From: Tetradesmus obliquus
Taxonomy: Eukaryota; Chlorophyta; Chlorophyceae; Sphaeropleales; Scenedesmaceae
Assembly (NCBI GenBank): GCA_030272155.1
Contig: CP126198.1
Coordinates: 5,616,501 to 5,680,500, forward strand
Direction of reading: 5' to 3'
DNA length: 64,000 nucleotides
Part shown: in pieces, positions 56,899 through 64,000 of the stretch
Layout of the letters: each line of letters begins with the position of its first letter
Numbering within the stretch: position 1 is the first letter of the stretch
The notes under the pieces: generated by a model
What the model saw: the letters and a program-made list of their open reading frames with translations, nothing else
What the model was told of the DNA's origin: nothing
Database searches by the model: none
Translations under genes and position numbers: made by a program

Positions 56899-57509
56899 GG
56901 AGGTCATAGCTATAATTGAGGGACCAGGGCAGCCGAGTAGCGACGCTTCACCTGCTGCGAACGTGCAGCAAGTATCACGGCAATCTTCAAGCGCAGCAGC
57001 AGCCGGCAGTGACTCCAAGGTGCCACTTTACAAGGTGGGCTGGCTTGAGCAGCAGCCTAAGGGCTGCATGCTACTGCCTGCTGCAGATGCAACTGCAACT
57101 GCGCCCATGTGTTTGTACACAGCACAATTGGGCATGGTTATCTCAGATGCAGCTGTGTGGGTATGTGTAGCATTTACAGGGGGTGTCAGCAAGTGTACGT
57201 GTGGGGAGCTCTGCATCAGTGCCTCAGTGATGCTGCTGTTGCTGTTGCAGCTGGCATGCAACAGCTCATACCTCCATGAAAAACATCACAACCACAGAAG
57301 TGAATTCCCTGCACCACATGCCAATAATAACCTTGCTCCTGCTGTATCACCGTCTGTGCTCTGTCACCATGTGGCTGCCTCCTATTCTCAACCCGCTTAC
57401 TGCTGCAGGCGCTGCTGGCAATCATCTTGAAGCTGTCACAACCCAAGCAGCAGCAACAGCAGCAGCAGCACCAGCAAGACCAGCAGCAGCATGAGCAAGA
57501 GGATGAACC

Positions 57510-57568
<59 letters not shown>

Positions 57569-58090
57569 TGGAGGCATTCCTGCGTGCGCAGCCGCTGTCC
57601 ACCTCCATCCCCTTCATCGCGTGGCTGGCCGACATGGAGGCAGCAGCAACAGGTGCTTATATGTCAAGTGTTACATTGTCATATGTGTTGTATTGTGAAA
57701 TTGTTAATGCATCCTGTGGGCCGTTGAGCGCCACAAGCTCTGTTGTCCTTAACCCACATATGTGCAGCAGCACGTATCCCTTCCGAGCCCGCTAGCCACA
57801 GCCTTCACACACTAACTGAAGCTGCACCATCAAGCAGCATACACTGCTTGCCACCATTGGCAACGCAACATCCTCAGCCATGCACAGGGTTCAGCCATTT
57901 CACCTGCTAAACCCTACCTAACCGTAACTACGCTACACACGGATGATGTGCCTGCAGGCGCCACCAAGGCTCAGCTGTCAGCGCTGTGTGAGGCCCTGGT
58001 GCTGTTCCGAGAACAGCAGGAGCAGGAAGGGCAGGAGGCACTGTACCAAGACACGCTGCGGCTGCTGTCAGGCGGGGACGAGCAGGTGAG

Positions 58091-58151
<61 letters not shown>

Positions 58152-58262
58152 CCGGGCAGCAGCAGCGGCATTTACGTGCAATTGGCTGTACAACAGCATG
58201 CTGAGGCTGCTGTCTGGTGGAGGCAAGCAGGCAGGACATCAGCAGCAGCAGCATTGTTAGAC

Positions 58263-58298
<36 letters not shown>

Positions 58299-60105
58299 TG
58301 TTCAGCTGTTCCAAGACACGCCATGTCTGCTGTTAGGCAGGGTCGAGCAGCTAGGGCAGCAGCAGCGGCAGCAACACGCTCACTGCCCGCTGCTGTGCAT
58401 GCCTCTCTCTGCGCTCGGCTGCAGGTGTCCGCCCTGATGTCTGCTGAGCCGCGTGCCTATGCATTAGCATTGGCTGAAGGCATGGCTGGGCAGCCAACAG
58501 TTGTCAAGGGCTTCAGCCCTTGACTATGATGCACTGTGCTTACATCTTGTGTGCATGCACATCTCCGCAGGTGTCTGCACTGATGTCTGCGGAGCCGCGT
58601 GCCTACGCTATGGACCTGGTTCAGGCCACGGCAGCACTAACACCAAATGGCTATCCCTGCATGTGCTGTGGCTGCAGGTGTCTGCGCTGATGAGCTCTGA
58701 GCCGCGCGCCTACGCACTGGCCCTAGCTGAAGGCATGGCTGGACAGCCGACAGTTATCAAGGGCTTCAGCCCTGCCTACGATGCGCTGCTGGCAGTGGCA
58801 CCACCAGCAGCACTCACGCCAGCGGCAGTGGCGCAGGGCCATGCGCTGGTGAGGGGCCGGTGCATGTGTTTATGAAATTTGTTCAGTTTTTTATCTTTTA
58901 GGTTGAGGTTAATGCACAATGTTGCCAGTTGTTTGTGCGGTTGTTGCGCTGGGTTTGCCTGAACCTGTGCATATGCAAACCAACTGTTACACTGTAGTCA
59001 AAGGCTTCAGCCCTGCCTACAATGCGCTGCTGGCAGTGGCACCAGCAGCAGCACTTACGCCAGCAGCAGTGGCGCAGGTGAGGGGGCGGTGCATGTGTTT
59101 TAGTGCGCCTGTGGGTGGGATGTGGCAAACAGGGCTGCTGGCCTTTGCTGTGTGTTTGTGAAGTAGCGTTGCGCTGGGTTGCGCCCGAGCTTGAGCCCAT
59201 GCAACCTGTGTCCTGCCGGCTGCTGGCTTCTCTGCAAGCCAATGCGCATATGTTCCCAGCTTACCATCGAGTGTTATACAACACTTTCTGTCAACTCGTC
59301 TATGTTCTGTTGCAGGCTGCTGAGCTGGGGACTGACCTCACCAGCCGCCGCTGCCCAACAATTCAATGGACATTTTTGTTGCTGGATGACTCATCGCATG
59401 TTGTTTTCTTAAGAGCTTGTGATTGTTCTGCTGCAGGCTGCTGAGCTGGCGACCGACCTCACCAGCCGTCGCCGCTCCACCCTCGCCGCCATGCTGGGCC
59501 GCACCCGCATCAGCCCCCAGCAGCAGCAGATGCTGCTCGGTGGCAGCCCCGCTGCTCGCATCTGCGACCTACTGTTGAAGTTAGGCAGCAGTGAGGAGCG
59601 GCTGGCGCTGCTGCCGGACTGCTTCACGCCGCCGGATGATCTAGATCAAGATCTAGATCAAGATGCTGACGTGGCGGCGGCTGCTGACGTCAGCAGCAGC
59701 AGCGGCAGCAGCATTGGTGGTGGGGGTGAGGATGAGGAGACTGAGGAGCTGTGGTGCACGCCGATGCAGCTGCTGAATGAGATCGAGGCGCGGCTAAAAT
59801 CAGCAGCAGCAGCAGCAGCAGTGGCAGACGGCGAGGATGACGGCAGAAGCAGTAGAGGGGCGATCGCATCGACCAGCAGTAGTAGTAGTAGTAGCTTGGG
59901 CGGTGCTGCAGAGCAGCAGCAGCAGCTGCTGCAGCTGCCAGCTGGCGAGCCAGGCGCAGCAGCAGCAGCAGCAGCAGGCCCTGAGGGCGCTGGGTCAGGC
60001 CTGACAGGCCAGGCTGCTGTGACAGCACTGCAGGAGCTGCGGGGCCACATCAGGAGCAGCTGGCTGGAGTCGCTGCCGCAGGCACTGGGCAGCAGCAGCA
60101 GCTAG
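56648..60105 (+). CDS. Polyglutamine/polyalanine protein of unknown function, 5 exons
   Basis: Exons: 56648-57034, 57409-57652, 57958-58085, 58678-58848, 59437-60105. Phases join to 1599 nt (532 residues). Residues about 68-83 are polyalanine. A hydrophobic start of exon 2 (ALLAIILKLSQPKQ) is followed by a Gln-rich stretch with about 19 consecutive Q. Then come conserved-looking helical parts: FLRAQPLSTSIPFIAWLADM, KAQLSALCEALVLFREQQEQ, LMSSEPRAYALALAEGMAGQ and RICDLLLKLGSSEERLALLP. An acidic Ser-rich linker leads to ELWCTPMQLLNEIEARLKS and the final LQELRGHIRSSWLESLP. The first 60 residues are weakly coding and basic. The true start may be a later ATG, or the segment may be an organelle transit peptide. 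Family not recognised. Partial exon copies flank exons 4 and 5. Confidence 0.65.
57511..57567 (+). repeat. Coding CAG tract (polyglutamine)
   Basis: Nineteen uninterrupted CAG codons lie inside exon 2 of the 56648-60105 gene, after QEDEP and before LEAFLRAQ. Here the sense strand carries CAG in frame, in contrast to the CTG tracts before acceptors. Confidence 0.95.
58425..59355 (+). repeat. Partial copies flanking exons 4 and 5 of the 56648-60105 gene
   Basis: Acceptor-half copies of exon 4 near 58425-58520 and 58571-58612 (GGTGTCTGCACTGATGTCTG type) precede exon 58678-58848. A donor-half copy at 58995-59085 (AAAGGCTTCAGCCCTGCCTA) follows. An acceptor-half copy of exon 5 lies at 59315-59355 (GCTGCTGAGCTGGGGACTGA). 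Confidence 0.95.
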
Positions 60106-62095
60106 CAGAAGTAGCTGGTGTGGAAGCAATGTGCAGGGCGTTTACAAATGGTTGTGTGGTACCTGGAAGGCCTCAGTCAACAAGGTTACTGTTTCAGGTC
60201 GCAGAAAGTGTGTGCTGAGCGCATGTGACAGGACCCATTCAAAACGGCTCCAGGGTTTTTGTGCTGTGAAATTGAAATTGTAGAACCGAGAAAGACGCAT
60301 AGCTGCCGTAATTGCGGCGCACATATAGGCAATGCTGGAGCATTGCCTTTGTGTCTCCTGCAGTCGGGTTCGCCTGGCTGCGGCGTGTGACTAGCCAGTA
60401 GGATTTCGTCCCCCGCCCCCTGGTAACAAAAAAAAACCTCATTCGGGCTTTTTGGAGCAAGCCATGAGCCGCGAAAAAAAATGCTGGAGCAAGCCATGAG
60501 CCGCCCTTACCAAGTTGGCAAGCAAAACTTCTTTCCATTCGGTCGTTTACAGGCATGTGCCACCACCAGGCTCGCTGAACTGTCTTAATGCGACAGAAAA
60601 CTCCTTTTTCCAAACAGGAGCCGGCCCTGCAGCCCAGGCCCGTGCGCTCCCACCATCATCATCATGTTACCGTGCGCTCCCACCATGTCTCAACAGCTAG
60701 TGTCCATGGGCACTGCGCCCCGATCCACTCACAATGCCCTCGAGGGTGCACGGCGCATCAAGAACCTGCATGCTGGTTGCAACACATACTGCAGCGCATG
60801 CAACACATAACAAAAAGCCCGTTGCACTGCTGCACAACACCAACTCCATGCAGCAACACACTGCACACAACACATGCTTCCAACAACTTCCTCACTGGCC
60901 ACACACAGTTGCTGCAGCAAAACACAATCTGCCGTCAAACAACCTGCGGAGCGCGCAGCAATTTGACGTCCAGAGCAGCAGCAAGCCAACCACAGCACAC
61001 CCGGCGACTGCCAGCGATGCGCAATGAAACCAGAGCTAACCATTCACATGGTTGGCTGCCCAAATGCAGGGGCGGCCTCTCCAACACAGCCAGCCACTTG
61101 CTGCAAGTGCTGACCCAGCAAGCCCAAGCATCTCTCCCGCTCACTGTAAATTCGCTGCTCATGATACAAAACAGCACCAACCACACTCTTTCGACGGCCG
61201 AGGGGGCGGCACCACCGCTGTGGAATACAAATGCATAGCTGACAACTCCGGCAAAGCTTTTGCAGGCAGCACACAGCATGCTACGCAGCTGACTCTGGTG
61301 CAGCGGCTGCGCTCAATAACTAATGACAAGTGAGCCACGCCTCTCATGCAAAATGGGCCTGCAAGATTGGGAAGAGCTGAGCAAGCCGCAAATGCATGTC
61401 GAGCCTGCAGGGCGACCTCGGTAATGTGCAGACGAATGAGCCACAGACACGTGTCTGTGCAAAAGGGTGCGCAATGTGCGACACCATGATATACAAAACA
61501 AGCTGACAAGCTTCCAGAGGGTCGAAGGATGATCAGCGAGCCTGGAAGCTGCAGGCTGACACACAGGTGGCAGCCACTGCAGCAAAACACGAGGGCAGCA
61601 AGCAGATGCGCCGACAACAAGCTGCGAGAATCACGCCAGGCCATGCAAGGCCCTGACCTCTCTTGACCACCCCTCCCCCCCTGGCTGCAATGCTCTCCAA
61701 AAGGCCTGTTGGCATGATGCGCTGCTGAAGCTCCCACAACCCAAATGAGCCGCACACCTTGAATCATCCACAGCAGCACCAACCACGGCATGCCATCCCT
61801 TCAAACATGTTGCAAAACAACATCCCCAGCAGACGCAGCTGCGTCAATGCAGCAGCTCCAGATGCTGCCAGCCAGCAAGGGTGCTACCCTTTACAAAAAC
61901 ATCAGAACCTGCAGCAAACCCAATACCAGACTCAGCAGCGGGCAGCCTGCTGGCACCACGCGGCAGGTCAGACCTCCAACCAACCAACCGCCCCACCATC
62001 AACAACATGCCCAGCCGAGGAAACAAACCAGAAAGAACATGCACTGCAAGCTGCATGCGGCGCCGCTGGCATTGCTGTCAGCAGGGCAGCACTCA
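60106..62095. other. Convergent intergenic region
   Basis: About 2 kb holding the 3' UTRs of two convergent genes. No supported gene: open frames on both strands lack domains and splice-consistent partners. TGTAA occurs at 61145-61149 and TTACA at 61891-61895. Confidence 0.5.
61891..61895 (-). terminator. TGTAA poly(A) signal candidate for the 62096-64000 gene
   Basis: TTACA on the + strand, about 200 nt beyond the stop of the minus-strand gene at 62096-62098. Confidence 0.35.
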
Positions 62096-64000
62096 TCATA
62101 GCTTGGGCTGGGGCCTCATGCCCAGGCTGCTGCTGTGCCTCGCCTGCAGCACCCCTGCCAGCTGGCCCTCCAGCCTCTGCAGTGCTGCCAGCAGCTGCTG
62201 CTGCTGCTCTAGCCCACCCACACTGCCCGGCAGAGACCCCGCATCAACCCCCCCACTGCTGCTGCTGCTGCCATCCAAAAGAGCTCCGGCGGGCAGCCGC
62301 AGCAGCGGCAGGGACTGCGGAAGGTGCAGTGCGGCAGCCAGCTGAGCCGCAGCAGTTTCTATGTCCAGCAACCCCTGCTGCTGCTGGTTCTGGGCAGCAG
62401 TCGTGTGCAGGCCTGCTGCTTTCAAGTCAGCAGCTGGCACACTTAGTAGAGACTCCTGGCCCTCCACTAGCAGTACAGGCAGTAGCTGCACACGCGCTGC
62501 AGCAGCAGCCGCAGCCAGCGCAGCCAGAGCAGTGCGGTGCCTCAGCAGCTGCAGCAGATCTGCATCCCAGGTTAATGCCAGCACCAGCACATCCCACGGC
62601 TGCTGCTGCTGCTGTGCATGCTGGGCGGCAGGTTTGGCTGCCGCTGCTGCTCCTGCTGCGGAAGGCACTTTGGCTGCGGTATATGGTGCTGATCTGCCTG
62701 CAGCAGCAGCAGCAGCAGCAGGGCTGGCAGGCCGCGCGGCGTGCTGCTGCTGCTGCTGCTGCAGGTGAGCTGCCCTCCTGACTGCCGCTGCAGGCCTGCG
62801 AACGCTTGCACGCTTGGCCACACTGCTGCTGCTGCTACTGCTGTCGCGCTTTGATGCACTGCCATGATTGTCATTGCGTACTGCTATGCTGGCACCGCCG
62901 CTGCTGCTGCCCACGCCAAACACAGCATCTCTTGCTGTGGCAGCAGCAGCAGCAGAGCCCGCAGCAGCACGTGCCGCCAGAGCAGCGGCTCGCTGCAGCA
63001 GCCCTGCGCCCCCAGCTGCTGCATCCTGAGCCTTAGCTTGGTGCTGCAGCTGCTTGGTAGCTCGCTTCAGCACTCGTGCCAGTGTGTGCTGCTGCAGTGT
63101 GGCATTCACAGGGCGGGGCAGCCCCTGGGGCACAGGCAGCAGCGAGCGCCTCACTGGAAGGGTGTGGTACACCACCCCCTGCAGGCCTGCTGCTGACCTG
63201 CTACTGCTGCTGCTGCTGCCGGGGGCTGTGGAGCTGCTGCTGCTGCTGCTGGACCTCCAGCTGCTGCCCCAGCTGCTGACAAAGCTGCTGCTGCTGCTGC
63301 TGAGCACAGCACTGCTGCTAGGCGGGCGGGGAGGCAGCGCTGCAGCAGCCTGCTGCTGCTGCTGCTGCTGCCCAGGCCCACGAGTGCTGCTGCCGCCTGC
63401 TCTGCTGCCGTTTGGTGCAGCGCCCTGGGGCATGCTATGCAAAACCGCAGCACTGCTCTGCTGCTGCTGCGGCTGCTGCATGCTGCCATACATTGAACCA
63501 GCCACGAGGCTTGTCGTCGATGCTGCAGCAGCTGCTGAGTCAAGCCTGCTGCTGCTGCTGCTGCTGCTGCTGCCATTGCTGGTGCCACGTCCTTCTACTG
63601 TACGCAGCATGGACACAGGCACATACCCAGGCCCCTCCTCAACACTGCTCATGCTACCACCACTGGCAGCAGCAGCAGCAGCGGCCGTACGCATACGCTT
63701 GGGTGCTGGCTCCTCCCCAGGGTTTAGGCTAGCCGCTGAACCCCGCCTGCCAAGCAGCTGCCGCGACAACGTGCCTAGCCTGCTGGCAGCCACATTGGCC
63801 CCAGCTGCAGCAGCAAGCGATGCTGCTGCTTTCAACTTCTGCACCGCCTGTGGCTGCTGCTGCTGCTGCTGCTGGGTGCCCTGTTGCGGCACGTCATGAC
63901 CGGCGACCTGCTGCTGCCGGGAAGAAGACATCCAGCGCTGCGGCTGTGGCAGCCACCTTTGCAGTGCTGCAACCCTGCCTGCAGCTGAGGAGCCAGCAGG
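62096..64000 (-). CDS. Low-complexity, probably nuclear protein, 3' part (5' end outside window)
   Basis: An uninterrupted minus-strand frame ends at TGA 62098-62096. It contains MSSSRQQQVAGHD at 63931 but stays open to the window edge (LQRWLPQPQRW precedes that Met), so the start may lie to the right. At least 611 residues are visible. The composition is dominated by Gln, Ala and Ser runs. Near the N-terminus KRMR after EEPAP could be a nuclear localisation signal. Less repetitive segments include VYHTLPVRRSLLPVPQGLPR and ARVLKRATKQLQHQAKA in the middle. Near the C-terminus are DVLVLALTWDADLLQLLRHR, VQLLPVLLVEGQESLLS and LEGQLAGVLQARH. I recognise no domain. It could be a transcription or chromatin-associated protein, but only composition points there. 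The opposite strand is also open over most of the length because CTG/CAG runs lack stops. Confidence 0.55.
   Translation of the reverse strand, partial: PAGSSAAGRVAALQRWLPQPQRWMSSSRQQQVAGHDVPQQGTQQQQQQQPQAVQKLKAAASLAAAAGANVAASRLGTLSRQLLGRRGSAASLNPGEEPAPKRMRTAAAAAAASGGSMSSVEEGPGYVPVSMLRTVEGRGTSNGSSSSSSSSRLDSAAAAASTTSLVAGSMYGSMQQPQQQQSSAAVLHSMPQGAAPNGSRAGGSSTRGPGQQQQQQQAAAALPPRPPSSSAVLSSSSSSFVSSWGSSWRSSSSSSSSTAPGSSSSSSRSAAGLQGVVYHTLPVRRSLLPVPQGLPRPVNATLQQHTLARVLKRATKQLQHQAKAQDAAAGGAGLLQRAAALAARAAAGSAAAAATARDAVFGVGSSSGGASIAVRNDNHGSASKRDSSSSSSSVAKRASVRRPAAAVRRAAHLQQQQQQHAARPASPAAAAAAAGRSAPYTAAKVPSAAGAAAAAKPAAQHAQQQQQPWDVLVLALTWDADLLQLLRHRTALAALAAAAAAARVQLLPVLLVEGQESLLSVPAADLKAAGLHTTAAQNQQQQGLLDIETAAAQLAAALHLPQSLPLLRLPAGALLDGSSSSSGGVDAGSLPGSVGGLEQQQQLLAALQRLEGQLAGVLQARHSSSLGMRPQPKL

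Noticed and set aside
61159..61791. 210-residue minus-strand open frame in an intergenic region
   Set aside because: No domain, no splice-consistent partner, and overlapping open frames of similar length in other frames. Composition does not favour it.
63054..63899. 281-residue plus-strand open frame rich in Leu and Cys
   Set aside because: It is antisense to the longer minus-strand gene and is made of CTG-derived Leu/Cys/Ala runs. The minus strand has better amino acid balance outside the repeats.

Overview
The window is nuclear DNA of a eukaryote, most probably a chlorophyte green alga of the Chlorophyceae, perhaps near Scenedesmaceae. This placement is inference. It rests on intron-rich genes with GT-AG borders, G+C- and alanine/glutamine-rich proteins, TGTAA motifs (the usual green-algal poly(A) signal) after several stop codons, degenerate TTTAGGG-type motifs, very abundant CTG/CAG repeats, and a gene set (BTB/BACK protein, MFS transporter, Ser/Thr kinase, multi-PAS membrane protein) common in such algae. 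There are no bacterial features, rRNA or tRNA genes that I can support.

Layout: 1-1020 (+) is the 3' end of a BTB/BACK-type gene. 2187-7280 (+) is an eight-exon major-facilitator drug/H+ antiporter-like gene with a 13-nt microexon. 10159-13363 (-) is a five-exon protein kinase with a polyglutamine insert in its activation segment. 14413-15705 (-) is a two-exon gene of unknown function. 16152-16845 (+) is a possible small gene. 19349-51412 (+) is one giant 44-exon gene for a 2152-residue membrane protein of the tiny-macrocysts (TmcB/TmcC) type: N-terminal membrane segments, TPR-like region, four PAS-like modules and a C-terminal membrane block. 53752-55434 (-) encodes a secreted Cys-rich protein. 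56648-60105 (+) is a five-exon gene of unknown function. 62096-64000 (-) is a low-complexity nuclear-type protein running off the right edge. I built the exon models by hand. In every complete multi-exon model the exon phases join and the total coding length is a multiple of three.

The striking feature is the architecture of the genes. Almost every internal exon of the giant gene, and several exons of the other spliced genes, is accompanied by partial, diverged tandem copies of itself. Copies upstream carry the splice acceptor plus the 5' part of the exon. Copies downstream carry the 3' part plus the splice donor. The intact exon lies between them. I count more than 100 such partial copies in the giant gene, where only about 20% of the 32 kb is coding. 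The copies are separated by (CTG)n tracts on the sense strand that run directly into the acceptor AG, so repeat orientation follows gene orientation. At least one intron (50514-50807) looks as if it was created by such a duplication at an AG|GT site, and one acceptor array (44292-44678) is in frame at every step.

The genes do not form an obvious pathway. What they share is the duplication process and the splicing problem it creates: the spliceosome must choose the last of several acceptors and the first of several donors. If real and expressed, this exon-junction duplication system is the most interesting thing in the window.
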